From an uncultured Eubacteriales bacterium (GTDB lineage: Bacteria; Bacillota; Clostridia; Oscillospirales; Acutalibacteraceae): a stretch of 39,477 nucleotides of DNA. The notes under the pieces were generated by a model. That model was not told the DNA's origin and searched no databases. It saw nothing but the letters and a program-made list of their open reading frames with translations. Shown piece after piece: positions 16,737 through 24,599 of the stretch. The stretch is taken from NCBI GenBank assembly GCA_900316435.1, contig ONCY01000010.1:1-39477 (forward strand), written 5' to 3'. The stretch's first letter is position 1. Every line of letters begins with the position of its first letter. Both the position numbers and the translations under genes were made by a program.

Positions 16737-17153
16737 ATGAAGAAAAACGTTAAGGGATATGTCAGCCTTATTTCGGGGCTTGTTTCCGTGCTCTTTATCA
16801 TTCTTGCGTACACGGTCAGGACAACGAAAATCGTCGGCACCAACAACACATTCTACGGCTTGAAGAATGTCGGATTTGCGTGTCTTGCTATTCCGTTTGC
16901 TATTGTGGCGCTTATTTTCGGAATCCTCGCAATGAAGGGCCGCCGTGATACAAAGGGTCCCCGTAAGGCAAGTTTGATCCTTGCTATCGTTATGGTCGTT
17001 GTTTCGGCTTGCAGCTTTGTTGTTACAAGCATGCTGTTCGCTGTCGGCAACTACGCAAACAAGGGCACAAAATCTGTGATTTACGATTCGATTAAGGATA
17101 ACCCCGACGCCTTGAAGCTGTTCAACGACTGGGCAGAAGAGCTCCATAAATAA
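16737..17153 (+). CDS. Hypothetical membrane protein (DUF4190-like)
   Basis: A 138-residue protein with three predicted helices: residues ~8-25 (YVSLISGLVSVLFIILAY), 44-65 (VGFACLAIPFAIVALIFGILAM) and 77-100 (SLILAIVMVVVSACSFVVTSMLF), then a soluble acidic tail. The pattern of a helix pair separated by a basic KGRRDTKGPRKAS loop resembles DUF4190-type proteins. It has a GGGAGGTGA ribosome site, lies 44 bases after the permease gene and is followed by a terminator, so it is likely the third gene of the operon. Function unknown. Confidence 0.75.
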   Translation: MKKNVKGYVSLISGLVSVLFIILAYTVRTTKIVGTNNTFYGLKNVGFACLAIPFAIVALIFGILAMKGRRDTKGPRKASLILAIVMVVVSACSFVVTSMLFAVGNYANKGTKSVIYDSIKDNPDALKLFNDWAEELHK

Positions 17154-17168
17154 TTATTCTACAGAATG

Positions 17169-17200
17169 CCTGCTGCCTTTTGACAGCAGGTTTTTGTTTC
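17169..17200 (+). terminator. Terminator of the ABC transporter operon
   Basis: CCTGCTG and CAGCAGG form a perfect stem around CCTTTTGA, followed by TTTTTGTTTC. Confidence 0.85.
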
Positions 17201-17267
17201 TACAAATAATTGTGCATAAATGACAAAATATACTTGATAATTTGTGCATGTTCAATAATCCTTTCTG

Positions 17268-17296
17268 TTGAAAAAGTATTATTATTCCTGTATAAT
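17268..17296 (+). promoter_or_regulatory. Promoter of the dockerin gene
   Basis: TTGAAA at 17268-17273 and TATAAT at 17291-17296 with a 17-base spacer, 36 bases upstream of the ATG at 17333. Confidence 0.7.
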
Positions 17297-17332
17297 GCTC
17301 TTGTAAAGTTAATCCGAAAACGGGGGGTTATC

Positions 17333-17369
17333 ATGAAAAAAAATATTTGCTCTATTAGTTGCGGCGGTA
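17333..17369 (+). other. Out-of-frame start and signal peptide at an A8 tract
   Basis: ATG at 17333 follows a GGGGGG ribosome site and is followed by eight A residues (17336-17343). With eight A the frame reads MKKNICSISC and fails. With seven A it would read MKKIFALLVAAVMTVCSVQA, a textbook signal peptide, in frame with the dockerin protein downstream. The tract is therefore either a slippage site or a one-base sequence error. Confidence 0.85.
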
Positions 17370-18245
17370 ATGACGGTCTGCTCGGTTCAGGCTTCTTTTG
17401 CCGCTCAGACAGATACCGAAGCCGTTTCAACGGAAAAAAATGTAAGCTACAAGGTTGTCGGTACACGCACAATCAAGCAGGGGACTCTGCTGTATTACCC
17501 TTACAATATTTCGTCGGGAACAACAGCTTTTGTAACGCTCAATAACAAAACCAAAAACACATCGGAAACGATCGCGTTTAAGAGTTTTTACAATTCGTTC
17601 AGGATCCATAACATTAATTCCAAGGACGTTTACGAGCCTATGATGGGCTGCGGCAGCGGCAGCGGCGGCGGGGGAAGCTTTACTTATGAAAACACAGGCG
17701 GTAAATATGACGTTATCAGGGTCAAGATTTCCGATTTTATCGATGAGCTTAACAAGGACGGTTCTATTACTCAATACAATTCCGCGCTTAAAAAGAACGT
17801 TACTTATCACTTTACCGAGGAAACAATGTCAAACGGCGACAAGTTTTATTCGGCGCTGTTTTTTGAGAGCGGAGCTGCAATAACCTGCGCAACTCCCGAT
17901 AAAAACGGCGAGGTTGAGATTATAGTCAGCAGAAATCCTGCACACCGCTTGACGTATTCCACAGCGTTCAGCTACAACCTTCCTTCAGTCAGAACAACGG
18001 GCGGAGGCGGCGGAAAGAACCGCGGCTCAGTCAGAGGTCTTGTTATGGGTGACGTTAATCTGGACGGTTATACAGACATAAGAGACGTTACCTACCTTCA
18101 GCAAATTTTGAGCGAGGCAGAGCGCGCTTATCCTCTTCCCACGCGCAACGGCGACTTTGACAAGGACAAAACCCTTACAATTAAAGACGCCACAATCATT
18201 CAGCAATATCTGGCTGAATACAACATTTCAAAATACTATAAATAA
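17370..18245 (+). CDS. Secreted dockerin protein with glycine-rich linkers
   Basis: The open frame starts inside a signal peptide (MTVCSVQASFAAQTD); the natural start is the ATG at 17333, one base out of frame (see the A8 tract entry). About residues 30-205 form an unassigned beta-rich domain with two glycine clusters (GCGSGSGGGGSF and TGGGGGKN). The C-terminus is a type I dockerin: GDVNLDGYTDIRDVTYLQ and GDFDKDKTLTIKDATIIQ repeats. There is no recognised catalytic domain. It has its own promoter and a hairpin after the stop. Calcium-dependent docking to an extracellular cohesin is inferred from the family. Confidence 0.8.
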   Translation: MTVCSVQASFAAQTDTEAVSTEKNVSYKVVGTRTIKQGTLLYYPYNISSGTTAFVTLNNKTKNTSETIAFKSFYNSFRIHNINSKDVYEPMMGCGSGSGGGGSFTYENTGGKYDVIRVKISDFIDELNKDGSITQYNSALKKNVTYHFTEETMSNGDKFYSALFFESGAAITCATPDKNGEVEIIVSRNPAHRLTYSTAFSYNLPSVRTTGGGGGKNRGSVRGLVMGDVNLDGYTDIRDVTYLQQILSEAERAYPLPTRNGDFDKDKTLTIKDATIIQQYLAEYNISKYYK

Positions 18246-18256
18246 GTGTAAAATAT

Positions 18257-18284
18257 CCTTGCCCGTATTTTGCGGACAAGGGTG
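18257..18284 (+). terminator. Weak terminator-like hairpin after the dockerin gene
   Basis: CCTTGCCCG and CGGACAAGG pair with one mismatch around TATTTTG; the T-rich stretch after it is interrupted by G residues. Confidence 0.45.
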
Positions 18285-18313
18285 TTGTTATATGTTTTTA
18301 TTTGTGATAGAAT
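18285..18313 (+). promoter_or_regulatory. Promoter of the CHAP-dockerin gene
   Basis: TTGTTA at 18285-18290 and TAGAAT at 18308-18313 with a 17-base spacer, about 50 bases before the ATG. Confidence 0.45.
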
Positions 18314-18365
18314 ATTATTAATCCGAGCAACCGTAAATATAAATTGATAAAAAGGAGAAACTGAC

Positions 18366-19763
18366 ATGATTAAAAAGCGTTTTTTATGCATAGTATTATC
18401 TGCTGCGGCGGTGCTTGCCTCAACGGCCTTTAGCATACCGTCGGTATCGGCTAAGGATGATTTCAAATACTCGCCCGAGTATCAAAGCTCGCCTTATTAC
18501 GAAAAGCTGACTGCCGCGCTTGAAGACAGCGCAGGAAAATCCGCAATGGAAAAGACCTTGGCTGTGGCGCTGTCGCAGGAGGGCTATAAAAACTACTCAA
18601 CCCAAGGCGTTGATATTGAGCAGGCAAGAGCCGACGACCTTTTGTGGACGGGAGCCGAGCTCAGAATGAACGCGGCTCAAACGGGCAACACCGAATATAC
18701 GCGCTGGGCGCAGCGCTATATTATGGACAGGGACGAAAACTCGCAGTACCTTGACTGTGACTGGTGCGCAATTTTTGTAAGCTGGTGCCTTTACCAGGCG
18801 GGATATAACGACGACGAGCGGCTGAAGCGGTACTATTATTCATATTATGCCGAGCCGCGGATCGAGTTTGACGCCGATTCATGGATTATGGCGTATAACT
18901 TTAATCAGCAGGGCGTTTACTATACGCCCAAGGCTCACCACAAGCTTGACAAATACTCGTGGAATACATACTATCACATCGACGTCGATCCGTTTGAGAT
19001 ACCTTATCAGCCGGGCGGACTAATTTTCTTTTCGTGGGACGCCTCGGGAGAATGGTTTGATCATGTCGGCATAGTGGTTGACTATGACGATGATACTCAC
19101 GTTTTGAGCTATACAAACGGAAACTCCGACGGTCAGGTAATCACCCGTCAAATCGATTTGGATGTTGAGGAGGAGTTCCGGGGACAGCAGTTTGCCAAAA
19201 ACAGCGACCGCGTAATGGCGTATGTTGAATACGACGCGCAAGCGCCGCTTAAGCAAAAGGAGATCATCGCGGAAAATACCGATATCGAGTGGAACCGCAA
19301 GGGGGCATCGGGAATAAAAAACCAGACGGATTCGGAGTCGATAATAGGCATGGCCTATATGGACGACAATTATCTCGGCTCAAATATCGAGAGCAATATG
19401 CTGCTCCGCGAGGGCTTGTTTACAATCGGCAGATCCGAGCTTGTCGGCAAGGATTTGGGCACACACAGGCTTATGCTGAAGTTTGACGACGGAGATGTGC
19501 CTGTGACCCTTAGGATATATGAGCCGTATGTTATCGGCGACGCCGACGGCGACGGATATGTGACTATCCTCGACGTAACGTTGATCCAGCGCGTGCTGGC
19601 GGAGTTTGATCCCGATGATGACGGCGTGATCGCAAGGCGCTGTGACGTTGACGGCAGCGGACTGGGCGTTTCTGACGTGACCGCTATCCAGCGCAAAATC
19701 GCACAATTTGACGACCCATGCCATATAGGCGAAGAAGCAAAAGACTTCGGATCCGGCCGCTGA
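18366..19763 (+). CDS. Secreted CHAP-domain peptidase/amidase with C-terminal dockerin
   Basis: A 465-residue protein. Signal peptide residues 1-29 (FLCIVLSAAAVLASTAF...VSA). The CHAP/NlpC-like domain spans about 60-275: catalytic Cys134 in DCDWCAIFVSWCL and His233 in WFDHVGIVVDYD. CHAP enzymes cut peptidoglycan peptides or amide bonds. Residues ~290-390 are a linker/beta region, and the C-terminus is a type I dockerin (GDADGDGYVTILDVTLIQ, CDVDGSGLGVSDVTAIQ). A dockerin would deliver a wall hydrolase to a scaffoldin, an arrangement known in some ruminococci. AAAAGGAG lies eight bases before the ATG. It is the third dockerin protein in this 6-kb stretch. Confidence 0.9.
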   Translation: MIKKRFLCIVLSAAAVLASTAFSIPSVSAKDDFKYSPEYQSSPYYEKLTAALEDSAGKSAMEKTLAVALSQEGYKNYSTQGVDIEQARADDLLWTGAELRMNAAQTGNTEYTRWAQRYIMDRDENSQYLDCDWCAIFVSWCLYQAGYNDDERLKRYYYSYYAEPRIEFDADSWIMAYNFNQQGVYYTPKAHHKLDKYSWNTYYHIDVDPFEIPYQPGGLIFFSWDASGEWFDHVGIVVDYDDDTHVLSYTNGNSDGQVITRQIDLDVEEEFRGQQFAKNSDRVMAYVEYDAQAPLKQKEIIAENTDIEWNRKGASGIKNQTDSESIIGMAYMDDNYLGSNIESNMLLREGLFTIGRSELVGKDLGTHRLMLKFDDGDVPVTLRIYEPYVIGDADGDGYVTILDVTLIQRVLAEFDPDDDGVIARRCDVDGSGLGVSDVTAIQRKIAQFDDPCHIGEEAKDFGSGR

Positions 19764-19873
19764 ATTATCAATAAGGCTGATACGCGTTACCGGAAAGATA
19801 AGGATGGTTAGGAAAGAACCGCCCTTGGGAAAAGAGTTTAACAAAATAAAGCTGACAATACTGAGGTGTAAAT

Positions 19874-20404
19874 ATGGAAACTCTAACCGTCAACGACAGT
19901 TTATATAATATAATAAAACTGCTCGGCAAGGGCAAAGGCGGTTATTCCTATCTGGCTGAACGCGATGGTAAAAAGGTTGTGCTGAAACAGATCCACCACG
20001 AGCCGTGCAGTTACTATACCTTCGGAAACAAAATCGAGGCCGAGCGAAACGATTATAAACGGCTGAAAAACGCGGGAATCAGGATACCCGAAATGCTCGA
20101 TATCGATACAGAAACAGAGCGGATCGTCAAGGAGTATATCGACGGCGACACCATCTTTGATATGGTGCAACGGGGAGAAGCGGTTGACGATTACCTTCCA
20201 CAGGTCAAAGAAATGGCACGGCTTGCGAAAGCGGCAGGGCTCAATATAGACTACTTCCCGACAAATTTTGTTGTTTGCGACGACTCCTTGTGGTACATCG
20301 ACTACGAGTGCAACGGATATATAGATGAATGGAATTTTGACAACTGGGGCGTGAAATACTGGTCACGCACACCCGAATTTGAAGACTATTTGAACAATCA
20401 CTAA
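19874..20404 (+). CDS. Small protein-kinase-like phosphotransferase
   Basis: A 176-residue protein with kinase-fold landmarks: glycine loop LGKGKGGYSYLAE (18-28), Lys38 in VVLKQI, the hinge region VKEYIDGDTIF, a catalytic-loop equivalent NIDYFPTNFVV (Asp126, Asn131) and IDYE (Asp143) in place of DFG. It is about half the size of a eukaryotic-type kinase and resembles RIO/Bud32/lipopolysaccharide-kinase-like minimal kinases. No membrane segment. GAGGTG lies six bases before the ATG. The substrate may be a protein or a small molecule; not decidable here. The neighbours are unrelated or broken genes. Confidence 0.75.
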   Translation: METLTVNDSLYNIIKLLGKGKGGYSYLAERDGKKVVLKQIHHEPCSYYTFGNKIEAERNDYKRLKNAGIRIPEMLDIDTETERIVKEYIDGDTIFDMVQRGEAVDDYLPQVKEMARLAKAAGLNIDYFPTNFVVCDDSLWYIDYECNGYIDEWNFDNWGVKYWSRTPEFEDYLNNH

Positions 20405-20533
20405 GGGGAAGCAAAAGGAGAATTTTGGTTCCCAACGGAATCCCAAAGAGAGATAACAGCGACAACATGCATATCACCCGCGCATTCCCGGTCAGCGCTC
20501 ACAGCTCAAATGATTTGGAAAAGGTGAAAAAAG

Positions 20534-20664
20534 ATGGCAGATTACGGTTTAAAAAACAAAGTGGCTCTTATTACGGGGCAAATAATCCACAGGGAATAAG
20601 AGCGGCGACGGCGCGAATGCTGACTGGACAGGTTATCAAGGTTTCGGGCGGCCACGCTCTATGA
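20534..20664 (+). pseudogene. Short-chain dehydrogenase remnant: first and last segments fused
   Basis: Starting at the ATG 20534 the sequence reads MADYGLKNKVALITG, the Rossmann start of an SDR. Restoring one G in the GGGG run at 20574-20577 continues it as ANNPQGIRAATARMLTGQ and ends VIKVSGGHAL, the last residues of 3-oxoacyl-ACP-reductase-like SDRs. Roughly 200 central residues, including the Ser-Tyr-Lys active site, are missing, and a one-base shift sits in the G-run. It cannot encode an active enzyme. The 130 bases between it and the preceding gene contain nothing I recognise. Confidence 0.8.
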
Positions 20665-20688
20665 TATATTAGATTATGAGGAAATAAA

Positions 20689-21456
20689 ATGACAAATAAT
20701 GAGATGTTTAAAATCGCGTTACAGCAGTCGGCGTATGACTGCAACTGCGATCCTGACGATTTTCTGCGGGAGCAGAATGTTGTGTCGCTTTCAAAGGCGC
20801 ACCCGAAAGCGAGGAAATATATCCCATTACCGTTGGAATGCGACCTTGTTTCTTACGGCAACAACATAGTCGCTCAGGTGAGCGAAAGGACGAAATCCGC
20901 GGTGTCGGAGTACATCAACAAATATCCGTTCTATTGCTGCTTTGAAACGCCTAACATCAACGCGCTGAACGATTTGCTGGCGCCGTGTGATTTGAAGGTC
21001 TGTTTTATGGCAGAGTATTATCTGCCCGACGTCACAAAGCTTAAGGAGCTTGACTGCGGCTATGAGCTGCGCGTTTTGCAAAAAGCGGAATTTGCAGATT
21101 TGTATTCCGAGCAATGGGAGCACTGCCTGACCTTTGACGACAGAGAAAGAGATGTTTTGGCGGTCGGCGCGTATGACGGTGACAGGCTGATAGGGCTTGC
21201 CGGCTGTTCCGCCGACAGCGATTCGATGTACCAGATCGGCGTTGACGTGCTGCCCGAATACAGGCGTAGGGGCGTCGCCTCCGCCGTAACAAGCAAATTA
21301 GCGCTTGAAATATTAAAGCTGGGCAAGGTTCCGTTTTACTGCGCAGCCTGGTCGAATATTAAATCAGCCCGCAACGCGATAAAGAGCGGCTTCCGCCCCG
21401 CGTGGGTAGAGCTGACTGCGAGGGACATCGGGTTTGTCAGCGAACTTGTGAAATGA
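20689..21456 (+). CDS. GNAT family N-acetyltransferase
   Basis: A 255-residue protein. The C-terminal half is a GNAT domain: IGLAGCSADSD, then IGVDVLPEYRRRGVASAVTSKLA (acetyl-CoA motif RRRGVA) and AWSNIKSARNAIKSGFRPAW. The N-terminal ~120 residues (FLREQNVVSLSKAHPKARKY) are a second, divergent alpha/beta region of the kind found in two-domain GNATs. The ribosome site is GAGGAAAT. The gene is intact and lies 24 bases after the SDR remnant and 18 bases before the zinc-ribbon membrane protein gene. Substrate unknown. Confidence 0.85.
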   Translation: MTNNEMFKIALQQSAYDCNCDPDDFLREQNVVSLSKAHPKARKYIPLPLECDLVSYGNNIVAQVSERTKSAVSEYINKYPFYCCFETPNINALNDLLAPCDLKVCFMAEYYLPDVTKLKELDCGYELRVLQKAEFADLYSEQWEHCLTFDDRERDVLAVGAYDGDRLIGLAGCSADSDSMYQIGVDVLPEYRRRGVASAVTSKLALEILKLGKVPFYCAAWSNIKSARNAIKSGFRPAWVELTARDIGFVSELVK

Positions 21457-21474
21457 AGCGATTGAGGTAGAATC

Positions 21475-22686
21475 ATGTATTTAAAATCCGAATGGATACA
21501 ATTTTTAAAAGTCAAAAATATCATTTTGTTGATTTTGGGCATTGCTTTTACGGCGGGTTCCTTTTCCGCTATGACGCAGCTGATCGTCGGGTATTCCGGC
21601 AACTGGTCAATGATCGTTCGCGCGGGCAGATTTTTGGGATCGATCATCATTTTCCATATCGGCGTGCTGATGATCGCTTACTCCAGAATATCGCGCAAAC
21701 TGATAAACGACGCGGTGTTTTTTTCGGGATGTTTTGAAGGCGATCTGAACGGATATGTGGATTTCGCGGAGCTTGCTGAGATAACGGGAAAAACGCCCGC
21801 GCAGATTCAAAGCCGTATCAGACTGCTGCGCCCGCTGTATATGCAGAACTTCAGAATCATTAAAACCAAAAACTATCGCTACCCCGAAATCATAGAGCTC
21901 TTCAGCAAGACCGTCACCTGCTCCTGCCGCAACTGCGGCGGTTGGATGCAAAAGCGCGTGTACTTTGAGGGGCGGTGCCCGTATTGCGGCAGCTCCGACC
22001 TGACTGCTCAGGTCGTATCAGGTCAGCGCGTTTATTTTATCAACGACAACGTGAATCGCAAGCCCAATGCACCGTTTTATTACGAGGCTTCTCCGCTTCA
22101 ATCAAAGCGGATATCTTATGCCGTAATTTTTGGAATTGAGCTGTTCTTTTTCCTGATCTTTCTCATTGTGTTTTTGACGATGGTAAACAATTATGACAAC
22201 GAGCCGTATTTCAGGGGTATGTTCAGAAGCAGTATTACTTCGTATGATTTGTTCCGGTCGGGGCTTCTGAACGTTATCATCTTTTTCGCGTTTGCCTTAG
22301 CGGCGATCGTCCTGACGGTTCCCATAACCTTTAGCCGTATAATGAACCTTGAAGCCGCTCAGGGGTACGCCCGGGAGTTTGCGCAATGGCCGAAGCCGTT
22401 TTTAAGCTTGCAGGAGTACGACCGTATGCAAAAGGCGAGGTATCCTTTCAGCTCCATAACCCCCGAAACGCGGTATAAGCATATAGTCAAGGCTATAAAG
22501 GAAGGCTATCTTCGCGGATGTACGCCCGAAAAGCACGGCGGCGTGCTGTGTATCGCGCTTGCCAAACAGATCGTAAAAGACCGCTGCCCGGGCTGCGGCG
22601 CGCCGATAGTCGGAGCTGTAACGGAAAACTACAGCTGCCGCTATTGCGGAAGAATAATCACAGGCGTTATCCGCAAACAGCAATAA
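21475..22686 (+). CDS. Membrane protein with two helix-plus-zinc-ribbon modules
   Basis: A 403-residue protein. Membrane pair 1 lies at about residues 15-68 (IILLILGIAFTAGSFSAM; FLGSIIIFHIGVLMIAY), followed by a soluble helical region (DFAELAEITGKTPAQIQSRI) and a zinc ribbon (CSCRNCGG...CPYCGSSD). Membrane pair 2 lies at about 220-290 (VIFGIELFFFLIFLIVFLTMV; LLNVIIFFAFALAAIVLTVPI), followed by another helical region (RYKHIVKAIKEGYLRG) and a second ribbon (CPGCGAPI...CRYCGRII). The halves share layout, suggesting internal duplication. The family is not recognised. The start follows GAGGTAGAATC. Confidence 0.75.
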   Translation: MYLKSEWIQFLKVKNIILLILGIAFTAGSFSAMTQLIVGYSGNWSMIVRAGRFLGSIIIFHIGVLMIAYSRISRKLINDAVFFSGCFEGDLNGYVDFAELAEITGKTPAQIQSRIRLLRPLYMQNFRIIKTKNYRYPEIIELFSKTVTCSCRNCGGWMQKRVYFEGRCPYCGSSDLTAQVVSGQRVYFINDNVNRKPNAPFYYEASPLQSKRISYAVIFGIELFFFLIFLIVFLTMVNNYDNEPYFRGMFRSSITSYDLFRSGLLNVIIFFAFALAAIVLTVPITFSRIMNLEAAQGYAREFAQWPKPFLSLQEYDRMQKARYPFSSITPETRYKHIVKAIKEGYLRGCTPEKHGGVLCIALAKQIVKDRCPGCGAPIVGAVTENYSCRYCGRIITGVIRKQQ

Positions 22687-22795
22687 AGAAGTTTTCCTTA
22701 GTTATATGGCGCGCCGAGAGAACATCGAGCCGCCGACAGTATCGGAATGAAAGTACGCGGATCAGGCGAAAAACACTATTACAAGCGGAAAGACA

Positions 22796-23794
22796 ATGAA
22801 TGACTTGAAGTTGATTGAAGCAGCACCGGAGTACGCCGGGCAATTGTGGCAGTTCCGCAAAGAGGTATTTGAGTACGACCCTGATGACGGCAACCGTTTC
22901 GGGGGCTGTATGTCGATCGAATCCGCAAATTCCGCCGAGGAATGGATAGAAATGTGCCGGATGAGAAAGAGCGCGGCAACCTGCAAACAGGCGGGCGCCG
23001 ATGTGCCGTCAACTACATATTTTGCCGTTCGGAAAAGCGATGACAGATTGGTCGGCGTTATCGATCTGCGTCACCACATCAACCACCCGATCCTCGGCAC
23101 ATGGGGCGGTCACTGCTGCTATACCGTCCGCCCTTCGGAGCGCGGACACGGTTATGCAAAGGAAATGCTTCGGCTGAATCTCCAAAATGTCAAGGCGCTT
23201 GGACTCAATAAAGTCCTTGTCACCTGCTACCCCTCTAACAAGGCGAGCGAAAAGGTGATACTTTCAAACGGCGGCGTTTACGAAAAAACGGTCATAATTG
23301 ACGGAATCAGGATACAGCGGTTTTGGATAGATATCGTGAATAACGGAACGGTGGAAATATCGGACATGGAGCTTTCTAATGTTTCCGAATACGCCGAATT
23401 GTTTGTGTCTGTTTTTAATGCCGAGCCGTGGAATGATTCATGGACAAAAGAAACCGCTCAAATCAGAATCGAGAACATGATGAAAACAGGTACGTTCATC
23501 GGAAAAGCTCTATATGCCGACAACGATTTGAAAGGCATCATCTGGGGGCAGAAGGAGCGGTATTACAACGGAACGCATTTTCATATACAGGAGTTCTGCG
23601 TCAAAACATCGGAACAAAACAAGGGTTATGGAAGTGCTCTGCTGAAAGCATTGGAAAAGACATTGTCGGAAATCGGAGTTGTCAATATTTTTCTGATAAC
23701 CTCAAAGGGTGAAAAAGCGGAAGGATACTACAGCAAAAGAGGACTTACCGCTTCCTACAGCATGATTATGATGACCAATCACTCGTTTTGTTAG
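22796..23794 (+). CDS. Two GNAT acetyltransferase domains fused in one protein
   Basis: A 332-residue protein. Domain 1 (residues 1-~180) resembles COG3981-type predicted acetyltransferases: FAVRKSDDRLVGVIDLRHH, then VRPSERGHGYAKEML as acetyl-CoA motif and CYPSNKASEKVILSNGG. Domain 2 (~185-332) is a separate GNAT: VSVFNAEPWNDSWTKETA, EFCVKTSEQNKGYGSALL, SKGEKAEGYYSKRGL. The join is at WIDIVNNGTVEISDM, where a stop for gene 1 and a start for gene 2 would be expected. The protein is either a natural bifunctional enzyme or a fusion created by a small deletion. Substrates unknown. Confidence 0.83.
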   Translation: MNDLKLIEAAPEYAGQLWQFRKEVFEYDPDDGNRFGGCMSIESANSAEEWIEMCRMRKSAATCKQAGADVPSTTYFAVRKSDDRLVGVIDLRHHINHPILGTWGGHCCYTVRPSERGHGYAKEMLRLNLQNVKALGLNKVLVTCYPSNKASEKVILSNGGVYEKTVIIDGIRIQRFWIDIVNNGTVEISDMELSNVSEYAELFVSVFNAEPWNDSWTKETAQIRIENMMKTGTFIGKALYADNDLKGIIWGQKERYYNGTHFHIQEFCVKTSEQNKGYGSALLKALEKTLSEIGVVNIFLITSKGEKAEGYYSKRGLTASYSMIMMTNHSFC

Positions 23795-23858
23795 AAATTA
23801 TGAGTCAAACGTTGTATTTGTGACAGATTAATGGATTTGAGAAAAGGAAGGCGTTTTA

Positions 23859-24518
23859 ATGGTAAAAGCAGTTTTTTTAGATTTTTACGGCACACTGGTA
23901 CATGAAGACGGAGAGGTAATCAAACAGGTTACACAGATAATTTTCGACACGGGCGTTGTTCAAAACTATTCCGATATAGGCGCCTATTGGTGGAAAGAAT
24001 TACAAGAATTGTTTACAAACGCTCACGGGAATAGCTTCGTTACGCAAAGGGAACTTGAAATTCGCTCGCTTCAAAAAACGATTGAGCACTTCAATTCAAC
24101 CGCAGACGCGGCGGAGCTGAGCGAGATGATGTTCAGGCACTGGACTGCACCGCCTGATTTTCCCGAAGCAAAACAATTCTTTGAAAAATGCCCTGTTCCG
24201 ATCTACATTGTTTCCAACATTGACACCGCGGATATCAACGAAGCCATAGCATTTCACGGATTCAAGCCTGACGGAGTATTTACAAGCGAGGACGCACGTT
24301 CGTATAAACCGAGGAGCGAGCTGTTTGAATACGCGTTAAGAAAAACAGGGTTTTCTCCGGATGAGGTCGTTCATATCGGCGATTCATTGAGCAGCGACGT
24401 CAAAGGCGCGGGAGAAGCCGGCATCAAAGCAATTTGGATTAACCGCGGCGCCAAAACGGTTCCCGACGGCGTGATAGCCATTAACAGCTTATTGGATGCT
24501 TTTGCAATTCTTATTTAA
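23859..24518 (+). CDS. HAD-superfamily hydrolase
   Basis: A 219-residue phosphatase-type HAD protein. Motif I is FLDFYGTL with nucleophile Asp8 (second Asp replaced by Tyr, as in some family members); motif II is IYIVSNID; the motif III Lys lies in SYKPRSELF; motif IV is HIGDSLSSDVKGA. A helical cap sits between motifs I and II. It probably dephosphorylates a small metabolite; the substrate is unknown. AAAAGGAAGG precedes the ATG. The next transcription unit has its own promoter. Confidence 0.88.
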   Translation: MVKAVFLDFYGTLVHEDGEVIKQVTQIIFDTGVVQNYSDIGAYWWKELQELFTNAHGNSFVTQRELEIRSLQKTIEHFNSTADAAELSEMMFRHWTAPPDFPEAKQFFEKCPVPIYIVSNIDTADINEAIAFHGFKPDGVFTSEDARSYKPRSELFEYALRKTGFSPDEVVHIGDSLSSDVKGAGEAGIKAIWINRGAKTVPDGVIAINSLLDAFAILI

Positions 24519-24570
24519 GGGAGCAATAAGCGCGGCGTTTGATTTACCGATACAAAAAGCGGATCGGCGC

Positions 24571-24599
24571 TTGACAATCCAATATGCCGGTGCTATAAT
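24571..24599 (+). promoter_or_regulatory. Consensus promoter of the K+ uptake operon
   Basis: TTGACA at 24571-24576 and TATAAT at 24594-24599, both perfect, with a 17-base spacer. It starts a ~120-base leader before the trkH/ktrB gene. Confidence 0.85.
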
